Source: Planctomycetota bacterium (GTDB taxonomy: Bacteria; Planctomycetota; Planctomycetia; Pirellulales; Pirellulaceae). From it: DNA of 39,756 bases. The notes below the pieces were generated by a model. That model did not search any database and had not been told where the DNA came from. It saw only the letters and a program-made list of their open reading frames with translations. The position numbers and the translations under genes are program-made. Of the stretch, positions 1-7,348 are shown one piece after another. The stretch lies in NCBI GenBank assembly GCA_024277285.1, contig JAJRVM010000169.1, forward strand, positions 1 through 39,756, read 5' to 3'. How positions within the stretch are numbered: position 1 is the stretch's first letter; the number at the start of each line of letters is the position of its first letter.

Positions 1-11
1 GATGGGGGCAC

Positions 12-92
12 CTGGTAGCTGACCAGTCGTGCCCCTGGGCCGGGACAAGCCCGGCGGAGGGCTACTTGCGATCAGCGTTTATCAGCGGTCCC
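12..92. repeat. Dispersed intergenic repeat, copy 1 (partial)
   Basis: This stretch opens with GGTAGCTGACCAGTCGTGCC, followed by a CCGGGACAAGCCCGG hairpin, GGAGGGC, and a tail of the form AGCGTTTATCAGCGGTC. The same order of blocks recurs at 23581-23715 and 30747-30881. The left part shared by those two copies is not visible here, so this copy is either shorter or cut by the window edge. No protein-coding signal is seen in 1-233. Confidence 0.75.
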
Positions 93-233
93 CCGGTTTC
101 GGGACGCAACAGAATCCGGGGTCTGACGACCTCGGCAAGGGCTGTTTCGGCCCTCCGGGCCGGCCGCTGGAACGAGCCCGGCGGGGGGACTCATTTTGTA
201 TGAGACCAGCCGGGCCGGCCGACAGCACGAACG

Positions 234-1568
234 CTAGCCGGGGTGGTGCCACTTGATGCGGGCAATGTAGACGCTGTTGTCGGCGCCGCGCGGGTTGTTT
301 ACGGGGATCACGTAGTTGGGCCCGTTCGTCTGCATCCATTCGGTCACCGTCACCCAGGTTTCTTGATCACTGACTCGCGTTACCGCAAAATTCCCCAGCC
401 GAGCACCGCGCTCGGGCACAAGGATGCGCTCCGTGTCACGCAACACACAAAGCCGGTCGACGTCTACCTGGGCCATGAACAACGGCGCACGATGGCGAAA
501 GACATGGTCATTGTCGGCGCCGCGACGCGTATAAACAAGGAACAGTCCGTCGCGATGTGTCACCCAATGCTGTTGCGTGTTGTAGCTGCCCAGATCGGTG
601 CCGTCGTCGAACGTCCACTTGCGCGGTTTGTCGAAACGCAGCCCGTCCGTGCCACGGGTAACGAACCCCGCCTTGTCGTTGCGTAAGGTCAGATAGAACT
701 GGCTCTTGAAACGGGCAAGTGATGGTTCGCCAAAACCGCGTGGGACGCTGGTCGTCATCGCACTGCCGTGCTCGACATACGAGAGCGTCTGGCCATCGAA
801 CCGGCAGCGCATCACCGTGGAAGTGGAACACTTTTCGCCTTTAGCACTGTAGTAGATCGGCAGCAGGATATCGCCATTGGGTAGGTCAACCCGCTGAGTA
901 CAGCCAGCCCCAGAACTATAGAAACGAGCGTCCTTGGGCATTTCTACCGTGCGCCACGCAGCCCAGGTCTGTGTCTGTGGATCGTACACCGAATAGGCCG
1001 TCTGCCGCTCATAGTCGCCGGCAAGGCGATTGCCTTTGTAGCGCGCGACGTGGCCGGTCCCCAACAGCTTGCCCGTCTTGGCGTGCCACATGGGCGTGAA
1101 ATCACAGATGACCGAGACCAGACCGTCGTCATCTTGTCTTCGGCCCAATGTCGCATGCTCGGTCGGGCCGGTCCACGTCGAGCCTAAATTGTCGGTGCGC
1201 ATTTCGTTGAGTGCATAGAATACATCCGACCCGCTCAGGAGTAGCTTCTGCATCGTGAGCACAACCACAGGTTGCTCGCCAGGAATCGCCCCGGCCCGCG
1301 CATGCACCCAGCAGGTCGTGCCATCGTAACCGGAAGTGATCGTTTCAAGTTGAATGTCGTACGCCGGCCTCGGCGCAGCTTCTTCCGACTTGCGCGTCTG
1401 AGCTTCAAGCGAACAAGTCTGTTCCTTACCTTCGCAAGGCACGGGCAAGTCTCCCGTCACACTGCTTTTGCGGTCCCACTGTGGATCACCAGCCGCCGCC
1501 ACCGACGCGACAACCATCAGGGCCAGCGGTAACAGCCCGTTCAACAACACGCTCTGGACTATCTGCAT
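234..1568 (-). CDS. Secreted sialidase-like (BNR/Asp-box) beta-propeller protein
   Basis: A 444-residue protein with a classic Sec signal peptide (hydrophobic LLPLALMVVASVAAAG near residues 10-27). The mature part reads as a sialidase/BNR-type propeller: an Asp-box-like TDNLGSTW lies near residue 130, and there are repeated blade-like segments such as CTQRVDLPNGDILLPIYY and GFGEPSLARFKSQFYLTLRN. Known relatives are exo-alpha-sialidases and non-catalytic propellers used in polysaccharide breakdown. No sialidase catalytic residue was assigned, so the substrate is unknown. The ATG at 1568 is preceded by GAGAGG about 11 nt upstream. It stands alone, divergent from the acyltransferase remnant. A second, frameshifted sialidase-like gene lies at 17442-19492. 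Confidence 0.8.
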   Translation of the reverse strand: MQIVQSVLLNGLLPLALMVVASVAAAGDPQWDRKSSVTGDLPVPCEGKEQTCSLEAQTRKSEEAAPRPAYDIQLETITSGYDGTTCWVHARAGAIPGEQPVVVLTMQKLLLSGSDVFYALNEMRTDNLGSTWTGPTEHATLGRRQDDDGLVSVICDFTPMWHAKTGKLLGTGHVARYKGNRLAGDYERQTAYSVYDPQTQTWAAWRTVEMPKDARFYSSGAGCTQRVDLPNGDILLPIYYSAKGEKCSTSTVMRCRFDGQTLSYVEHGSAMTTSVPRGFGEPSLARFKSQFYLTLRNDKAGFVTRGTDGLRFDKPRKWTFDDGTDLGSYNTQQHWVTHRDGLFLVYTRRGADNDHVFRHRAPLFMAQVDVDRLCVLRDTERILVPERGARLGNFAVTRVSDQETWVTVTEWMQTNGPNYVIPVNNPRGADNSVYIARIKWHHPG

Positions 1569-1749
1569 GGCGGAGTGTACCTCTCATGAAATGGCTGCGT
1601 TTGTCAAAAGCCGCACTTGCGTAAGTTCCCCTTCACTCAGCATGCCATATCGCCACAGCTATGGGAATCCCGCTGCGTCCTCGTCCCATCGGTAACGGTT
1701 CACGGAAAGGGGGACGGGAACGGCACGTTCCGGAGGAGGACCGCTATCG

Positions 1750-2291
1750 GGCCGGTGCTGCTGTTCGAGTTCAGCTATTTGCCGCAGTACGTCATCTACT
1801 TTGGATTGGGCTTGTATGCCTACCGGTGTCAGTGGTTCGACCAACCCAATCTGTTCGGCGCGAAACGGTACTGGGCGATCGTATTCATCGGCACGGTGAT
1901 CGTTTTCCAGACCTGTATCTATTACGTATTCAAAGACCCGATCCTGCTGGAATCCAAATCGATCATGATCGCACTCTGGTTCCTGCGGTATTGTGTCTGT
2001 GCATCTTGTTTCGTGGTACTGCTATCGTTTGGATTGCGTTACTGGAATTCACCGCGCCCGATTCACCAGCACTTGGCGGCCAACTCGTACCGCTTCTACA
2101 TACTTCACCCTGCCATCGTCGTATTGGTGCAACTCGGCTTCTACTGCTGGACGGACCTGAGTTGGCAAACAACGTTGGCCGGAACGATTCTATTTTCCTT
2201 GCTCGCCACGTACTTGGTGAGCGTGCTGGTTGGGGCTGTCAGCCGTTGGGTTGTTCGGTTGGCGACAGTGACGCGGCTGCGCGAGCCTTAA
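1750..2291 (+). pseudogene. Acyltransferase-3 family C-terminal remnant
   Basis: About 180 residues of strongly hydrophobic sequence encode four to five membrane helices and the segment LAANSYRFYILHPAIVV, typical of the last helices of acyltransferase-3 (OafA-like) membrane O-acyltransferases. Full members have about 350-400 residues and ten helices. Here the N-terminal half, with the catalytic His region, is absent. The open frame extends upstream to about 1617, but that extension does not look like the family. No Shine-Dalgarno sequence or signal is visible before the homologous part. I infer a 5'-truncated remnant; a short independent membrane protein is less likely. Confidence 0.6.
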
Positions 2292-2331
2292 CGGAAATAG
2301 ACGGTTCTTGGGAAACGTGACCCGGTCCATG

Positions 2332-2363
2332 CTCGGGAAAGATTCCCGAGCCACACAGTGTGG
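2332..2363. repeat. Double hairpin, CTCGGGAA family plus CCACAC/GTGTGG
   Basis: CTCGGGAA-AGA-TTCCCGAG is a perfect 8-bp stem at 2332-2350, followed at once by CCACAC-A-GTGTGG (2351-2363). The first hairpin, with its following GCCAC, recurs at 7143 and 7319. It lies between the 3' ends of two convergent genes and could act as a terminator or be a mobile palindromic element. Confidence 0.7.
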
Positions 2364-2418
2364 AACGCCTGAAAACACTCCAGTTCCATTGCCGCAATAT
2401 CGTTAGAAGCAGGTCGTT

Positions 2419-2437
2419 CACGACGCGGAGCGTCGTG
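2419..2437 (-). terminator. Hairpin downstream of the HzsA-related gene
   Basis: CACGACGC-GGA-GCGTCGTG forms an 8-bp perfect stem with a 3-nt loop, 15 bases past the stop codon of the gene ending at 2453. No U-tract follows, so a terminator role is inferred. Its core is the complement of GACGCTCCGCGTC found at 19501 and nearly matches 19558, so it may instead belong to that repeat family. Confidence 0.45.
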
Positions 2438-2452
2438 CCACACTGCGTCGTG

Positions 2453-5419
2453 CTACTGCATGTCAGCTCGGGGGCGGTCTTGTAACAGTTTGTGGATCGG
2501 TTCAAACGTCTTGAGGATCTTCTGATAATCGGGGTCGTCTTTCGACAGGAATACGGGCGCGCCGCAGCGCTGCGTGCCGCCCGCCTTGGAAGAGAGCGGA
2601 GCGAGCAGGAAATTGTTATTCTGGGGGTTCGTGACGCGCGTGTAGAACTTGCGTGGAATACCCTCTTGGTGACAACTGGCACAGCGGCGCGAAGCAACTT
2701 CGTTGAGCGTCGAATCGAGATCCGCCGGCAACATCCGCCGGCTCCCGAGCCGCGCTGGGTAGTTGGATGACGAAGTGCCGTAATAGGGGATATTCAGGTC
2801 GATCCAGAGATAGACTTTGCGCCGGTCCTCCATTGGCACGTCGACTCGCGGTTGACCGTTCTCGTCGGGGTGACCGGTCCGGATAATCTCGGCAAGCAGG
2901 CTGGCGGGGCTGCCCCAGCGCCGCGGCGCAACTTCCAACACATTGTGTCCCGCTCCGTTAATCGTCCAGATCCATTCGACATACGGACTCATGCCGCGAA
3001 CATGGTCATATTCGGGCCCGGACGGACTGCCGTGGCGGATCCAATTCCACTGAGACTGGGTCCCGGTCCGGCAAAGAATATCATACGAGACGTTGAAGAA
3101 ATCGGTCATATCGCCGGTAAGATCAACGTTACCCGCCTGCTCGCGCTGGTTGTGACACTCGATGCAGTTGCGGTCGAATACGCCCTGGACCACCTCCTGG
3201 TAGCTGAAGCCCTTGACGCCCCAATCGGGCTTTCGCAGTTCCTGGACTTTAGCGCGCATCGAGAACGGTCTTTGCTGGATCGGCGCGACCGAGTTCCGAT
3301 CGGCGTGACAACCGACGCAGCCTTGAATCTCGCCAGGCATCAGGTGCGTGAACGACCGCATCCGTTGCAGTGCGCGCCCCTCGGCGTCGAGTGCCAGGAA
3401 GTAGATCGGTACTTCCGACGGGACTTTGAACGCGGCACTTCCGTCTGGAGCCACGTCGGCGAACCCCCAGACTTTCTTCGGAGCGTAAGTTGCGCCACAC
3501 GAAACCAAGGGAAATTGGAATCCAAAAACCGCAATATTCCGCATGCCCGGCCCATGCGGTTGATGATTATTCTGTGGCGTGTGTGTATTCTTTTCGATCT
3601 CCTGTACAACCGCGATCTGTTTGATTTCGCCGCGTTTCACCTCCGGTTCGAGACCGTTGTACACATCCTGCATGAACACGGTCGCCCACGACCCCGAGAC
3701 ACTACCGTCCTCGGGCAGCACCGTCTCCCGATCCATGACCGACCCGGTTACGATCGGCGGCCGCGGCATCGCGCGGATCGGCATCGGGCCATAGTAGCCC
3801 ATGCCATCGTCCGGGAAGATCAACGAGATCGCGTTCGCATCGAAGTCACGCAGCTGGATCGTACCGTTCTTGGAAACAAGGAACCGATCCGCGCTGATCG
3901 CCATCGGTTTTTCGTAAGTACCACCGATCTGGCAGTTCAGCATCCCGTTGCCCCACACGCCGCCGCCCGCTCGGTGTGCATAGATGTCGATTTCCGGAGT
4001 GAGGTTGCGCACGGATGCGCGCGCGTTTGCGCCTTTCGACGGGTCGATCGCCACGATTCCACCGCGGCACGAACCGTTGTGGTTCGTCGCCGTCGCAATG
4101 ACCTGGTTCGTGCCCGGGATCGGTTGTGCGTCCATGAACGTTCCGGGCGAGATCACGCGATTGCCATAATAACCGGCCAACTGCGTGCCGTCCGGATTGA
4201 TGGCCCAAAGGCTCTGGATCGGGCATGCCGGTCGGTCGACATACTCCCAGCGCGTGTAAACAATGCGGCCATCGTTCAACACCGAGGGGGTGAAATCCAT
4301 CAGGTAGTTGGCGGACAGTCGAGTCTGCTTCGAGCCGTCGCGCTGCATCCGGTATAAGACGGGCGAGGTGACAACATAACAATAGGCGTAGGCCGGTTTC
4401 CGGTCGGAGATAAAGGCGATGCCTCCGTCTGGCAGCCAACAGGGGTCGAGGTTGTTGTAGGCGCCGTGTGTCAGCTGTTCGAGTCCGCTGCCGTCGATAT
4501 TGATCTTCAAGATCTGGTAGTTACTCTGTTCGTCCTCGCAGCGCGAGATATCTTCGATATGTGCCACAGGATTTGACCCAACCAGCCCGCCACGCCGCAG
4601 GGCGAAAACCACTTCACGCCCATCGTACGATAGGTCAGCCGTCGTGATCATGCCGTCGCCGGCGTCGAAGATGCAGTTCAGCTCCGGATCGCCACCCACT
4701 TCGCTTGGCGTGAAGACATACAGCCCGCCACCTGGCCGAAACCCCTCGACATGGTAGACATAGACGTGCGAGATATTCAGTGGCTTGCGTTTCACCAGCA
4801 GGATGCTCTCGAAACCAAGTTTGCCATCGAGTAGTTCGCGGCGAAGTGCCTGCGCCGCTGGCGTCTTCTGCTCAGATGGGATCTGCAACTCGGCCAACTG
4901 TTTTTTGGTCACCGGCCGAGGATAGACGGCAATCTCGGCCGCACCAGGATTGGGCGACGTCGGGTACGACGAGAGAAACTCGATACGAATCCGCGTGACG
5001 TGCTGGCTCGAGACGCTGATCAACTGCGGTCCGCGCCGATGCTCCAACGTACCCCGCACCGCAGGTTGCTTCTCGTCGTTCAGATAGACTTCGTAGTCTT
5101 TGAAACACTCGAGCAGCGGGCTGGTCACACGCGCGTAGTAAACGATTTGCCCCACCTCGATCGGCTGCTCCCACTGGAGCGTGAACTGGGCGTGCTGCGT
5201 TGCACGCACGGCCCAGTCGTCGTCCTGTTGGAACTCGGACGGAACCACGCCACTCGTGGCCATTTCCGGACGATAGGCATCGCTGAATTGGCTGCTCGCC
5301 GCAACACGTGCCTGAGGAGCCAGGTTCTCGGGCATTTCCCGCGCCGCAACCATGCCACAGGCGACAATCGCAAAGTAAGCACCCATCAACCCTGAACGCA
5401 GCGTGTTTATGCCTCGCAT
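2453..5419 (-). CDS. HzsA-related secreted multihaem protein with F5/8C-like N-terminus
   Basis: The start at 5419 (MRGINTLRSG, 988 aa) is fixed by AAGGAG six bases upstream; the frame is open 32 codons further but lacks such a site. After a signal peptide (LMGAYFAIVACGMVAA) comes a discoidin/F5-8C-like beta-sandwich (residues about 25-155). A TolB/WD40-like propeller follows (DLSYDGREVVFALRRGG, CWLPDGGIAFISDRKPAY), then a C-terminal region with three CxxCH haem motifs: GCVGCH near 700, NCIECH near 750 and RCASCH near 910. This matches the family annotated as related to the hydrazine synthase alpha subunit, which is common in planctomycetes that do not perform anammox. A periplasmic redox role is likely, with substrate unknown; real hydrazine synthesis is unlikely without HzsB/C. 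It is divergent from the XRE gene. Confidence 0.82.
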   Translation of the reverse strand: MRGINTLRSGLMGAYFAIVACGMVAAREMPENLAPQARVAASSQFSDAYRPEMATSGVVPSEFQQDDDWAVRATQHAQFTLQWEQPIEVGQIVYYARVTSPLLECFKDYEVYLNDEKQPAVRGTLEHRRGPQLISVSSQHVTRIRIEFLSSYPTSPNPGAAEIAVYPRPVTKKQLAELQIPSEQKTPAAQALRRELLDGKLGFESILLVKRKPLNISHVYVYHVEGFRPGGGLYVFTPSEVGGDPELNCIFDAGDGMITTADLSYDGREVVFALRRGGLVGSNPVAHIEDISRCEDEQSNYQILKINIDGSGLEQLTHGAYNNLDPCWLPDGGIAFISDRKPAYAYCYVVTSPVLYRMQRDGSKQTRLSANYLMDFTPSVLNDGRIVYTRWEYVDRPACPIQSLWAINPDGTQLAGYYGNRVISPGTFMDAQPIPGTNQVIATATNHNGSCRGGIVAIDPSKGANARASVRNLTPEIDIYAHRAGGGVWGNGMLNCQIGGTYEKPMAISADRFLVSKNGTIQLRDFDANAISLIFPDDGMGYYGPMPIRAMPRPPIVTGSVMDRETVLPEDGSVSGSWATVFMQDVYNGLEPEVKRGEIKQIAVVQEIEKNTHTPQNNHQPHGPGMRNIAVFGFQFPLVSCGATYAPKKVWGFADVAPDGSAAFKVPSEVPIYFLALDAEGRALQRMRSFTHLMPGEIQGCVGCHADRNSVAPIQQRPFSMRAKVQELRKPDWGVKGFSYQEVVQGVFDRNCIECHNQREQAGNVDLTGDMTDFFNVSYDILCRTGTQSQWNWIRHGSPSGPEYDHVRGMSPYVEWIWTINGAGHNVLEVAPRRWGSPASLLAEIIRTGHPDENGQPRVDVPMEDRRKVYLWIDLNIPYYGTSSSNYPARLGSRRMLPADLDSTLNEVASRRCASCHQEGIPRKFYTRVTNPQNNNFLLAPLSSKAGGTQRCGAPVFLSKDDPDYQKILKTFEPIHKLLQDRPRADMQ

Positions 5420-5600
5420 CGGTTTCTCCTTGATGGCGAGTATCGTGCCGGTTCCCGCCATTGTAACCGCTGCGCGTGCACAAAGCATCTGCAGTGGCTT
5501 GTCTCCGGGCGGCAAGACGGATGCCCGGCGCTGACGATCGATGCCAAGACGACCTGGTCCCTTTTTTTCCGGCCGCCGCCCAATTTACCTGCCGGGACGG

Positions 5601-5634
5601 TTGACATGTGTAGTGTGTAGTATATACTACACAC
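5601..5634 (+). promoter_or_regulatory. Strong promoter overlapped by a 22-bp perfect palindrome (probable operator)
   Basis: TTGACA (5601-5606), 16 bp, then TATACT (5623-5628) makes a near-consensus housekeeping promoter. A perfect palindrome covers 5613-5634: arm GTGTGTAGTAT followed at once by its reverse complement, centred between 5623 and 5624 on the -10 box. It ends on the base before the ATG at 5635. Transcription would start about at the ATG, so the mRNA is probably leaderless. The site is well placed for autorepression by the XRE protein encoded next to it; that role is inferred. Confidence 0.8.
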
Positions 5635-5988
5635 ATGAACGTATTTGGGGAGTACCTGCGGAAGGCACGGGAAGAACGGCGGGCCGGGGACCCGAGCTTC
5701 TCGGTACGCCAGTTGGCCGGTCGAATCGGTGTGGAGCCTTCGTACTTGAGCAAGGTGGAACGTGGCCAGCAACCGCCACCCTCAGAGAAAACGATCGCTT
5801 CGCTGGCGCGCGAATTGGATGAAGACCTTGACGTGTTGCTCGCTTTGGCCGGCAAGGTTTCGCTCGAATTACAGACGATTATCCGCCGTCGCCCCAAACT
5901 GTTCGCGGAGTTGATTCGACAGCTTAAAGACGCTCCCGATCGAGCCGTATTGCGATTGGTCCGTGAGGTTCGAGACGGCGAATGGTAG
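5635..5988 (+). CDS. XRE-family helix-turn-helix transcriptional regulator
   Basis: A 117-residue protein. The HTH occupies about residues 7-65 (FSVRQLAGRIGVEPSYLSKVERG followed by PPPSEKTIASLARELDED is the typical Cro/CI-XRE helix set). A short C-terminal helix pair (LFAELIRQLKDAPDRAVLRLVREVRDGEW) probably dimerises. It should bind DNA as a dimer, and the perfect palindrome ending at its start codon is the obvious candidate site. No leader or Shine-Dalgarno sequence is available, which fits leaderless translation. It lies 27 bp before the next gene, with which it probably forms an operon. Confidence 0.9.
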   Translation: MNVFGEYLRKAREERRAGDPSFSVRQLAGRIGVEPSYLSKVERGQQPPPSEKTIASLARELDEDLDVLLALAGKVSLELQTIIRRRPKLFAELIRQLKDAPDRAVLRLVREVRDGEW

Positions 5989-6015
5989 AAACGCTTCTGC
6001 AGAAAAAAGGCTTGC

Positions 6016-7065
6016 ATGATGATCGAAATAGTAAACGACCGACTGACATTCTCCTTTCCGGAAGTTCATCCTCAAGCCAAGTTGACAATCGAGTGCCAAC
6101 GGACGTTGCGGATTCCCGATGACGGTACGAGCTACCCACTGCCACCGGGACTCGGGCGATTCCCGTTGCGTCACGTGGATGATTATGCTGCCAACGTTCC
6201 CTCGACATGGTTGCAGCGCGGCGGTGTCATGTTGCCCATGTATCAATCTGAAGCGATGTGGTTGAATTTCGACTCGGCCATCGTACCGGGTCATCAAGCC
6301 TCCTATCCGTTTGCCATCAAAGTTGCCACCGGGAAACTGTGTGCGGTGAGTGGCAAGGCATGGACCGACCGCCTGAAGCGAGGTCCGCAGAACTACCTGG
6401 TAGTGCCGAACCAACCGTGGCTGGACGGCTATGTTGTGGACGAAGGCTTGATCCGGCAATTCGTTGCCATGCCATTGGGAGCGGGATACTCAGCCGAAGA
6501 ACAGGTCATGGGAACGGCGGAACATGGCGGGCTGCAACTGGCCGTTTACCCAATGAAGCGGCGCGTCTTTGAACGACGATTTCCAAAGCGGAGGGCGATC
6601 AGCCCCCCCATAGAGAGCGTGGAGGTCCTGTATTCCACCTGCATGCGCCCTTCCGCTGACAGCTTTTCCGCTGACATGGGTATGGCACCGGGCGGGCGTA
6701 TGCAGCAGCAGGTCTATGAGGATTCGTTTGCGTTTGACGATTGGCAGCAGGACACAACCAGCCGGTGCTTTGTGCATCTGTGTAATTCAATGGTCTGGCA
6801 AGCGATCACCGGGGCGCATCCCCCCTATCCGGCGCCCACATCGAAGCAGTACACGGATGCGGGTCTGCCTTGGTTCGCCCATTTTGACGATGCGGCGCCG
6901 GCCGTTGGCGGCGCGCCGACGTTGACGAAAATGAAAAGCATTGCGGAAATGAGCGCGGAAAAAGGCGACATGGCCTTGCCCGAAAATCAATCGGTCACAG
7001 TCGACAATCTGGTCGTGTATCGCAAGGGTCTCAAGCCTGGCCAAGTGCGCGAAGGGACGTTCTAA
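6016..7065 (+). CDS. Conserved protein of unknown function, partner of the XRE regulator
   Basis: A 349-residue protein with no signal peptide or membrane helix, so probably cytosolic. I do not recognise a named domain. Highly ordered segments that look conserved are GGVMLPMYQSEAMWLNF (residues about 73-89), YPFAIKVATGKLCAVSG (about 100-116), NYLVVPNQPWLDGYVVDEG, QFVAMPLGAGYSAEEQ (about 155-170) and APGGRMQQQVYED. From memory, similar sequences occur as uncharacterised proteins in several bacterial phyla; this is unverified. The start at 6016 follows AAAAAAGG by five bases; ATG at 6019 is a close alternative. It sits 27 bp downstream of the XRE gene on the same strand and is probably under the same palindrome-controlled promoter. 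Confidence 0.75.
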   Translation: MMIEIVNDRLTFSFPEVHPQAKLTIECQRTLRIPDDGTSYPLPPGLGRFPLRHVDDYAANVPSTWLQRGGVMLPMYQSEAMWLNFDSAIVPGHQASYPFAIKVATGKLCAVSGKAWTDRLKRGPQNYLVVPNQPWLDGYVVDEGLIRQFVAMPLGAGYSAEEQVMGTAEHGGLQLAVYPMKRRVFERRFPKRRAISPPIESVEVLYSTCMRPSADSFSADMGMAPGGRMQQQVYEDSFAFDDWQQDTTSRCFVHLCNSMVWQAITGAHPPYPAPTSKQYTDAGLPWFAHFDDAAPAVGGAPTLTKMKSIAEMSAEKGDMALPENQSVTVDNLVVYRKGLKPGQVREGTF

Positions 7066-7102
7066 TCGCGCTTGAATCGCGACGTGTTCCTTCTCAATCG
7101 AC

Positions 7103-7166
7103 CGGCAATAGAAATGCGACTGAAGAGGCAACGTCGTCCACACTCGGGAAAGATTCCCGAGCCACG
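7103..7166. repeat. 64-bp intergenic repeat, copy 1
   Basis: Begins CGGCAATAGAAATGCGACTG and ends with the hairpin CTCGGGAAAGATTCCCGAG plus CCACG. It matches copy 2 at 7279-7342 with one visible mismatch. It lies just downstream of the gene ending at 7065. A further hairpin, CCTGGGA-TTCCA-TCCCAGG, follows at 7172-7190. Confidence 0.8.
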
Positions 7167-7278
7167 TGTGGCCTGGGATTCCATCCCAGGCATGGAAAAC
7201 GCGCTGTCGGCAAGAAGCCCACTATCGCCAAAGCACCAAGACACGCGTATTCCGCAACGCGTCCCCGGCTTAATTGCG

Positions 7279-7342
7279 CGGCAATAGAAATGCGACTGAA
7301 GAGGCAACGTCGTCCTCACTCGGGAAAGATTCCCGAGCCACG
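7279..7342. repeat. 64-bp intergenic repeat, copy 2
   Basis: A near-identical direct copy of 7103-7166, 176 bp downstream and seven bases from the pyruvate carboxylase stop codon. Its terminal hairpin may terminate the convergent transcripts; no U-tract is present. Confidence 0.8.
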
Positions 7343-7348
7343 CACCAG

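Noticed and set aside
2852..4357. Long open frame (501 codons) on the + strand
   Set aside because: It lies wholly antisense to the HzsA-related gene. Its translation is rich in Arg/His/Asp without family motifs, as expected of a GC-rich shadow frame.
2453..5419. Hydrazine synthase alpha subunit proper, indicating anammox metabolism
   Set aside because: It has an extra F5/8C-like domain and a third CxxCH, and no HzsB/HzsC or anammox genes are present. HzsA-related paralogues are common in other planctomycetes.
4872..6017. Open frame of 381 codons on the - strand crossing the XRE gene and the divergent promoter
   Set aside because: It runs through a consensus promoter and opposite a clear HTH gene, and its translation is low-complexity Ser/Arg without motifs.
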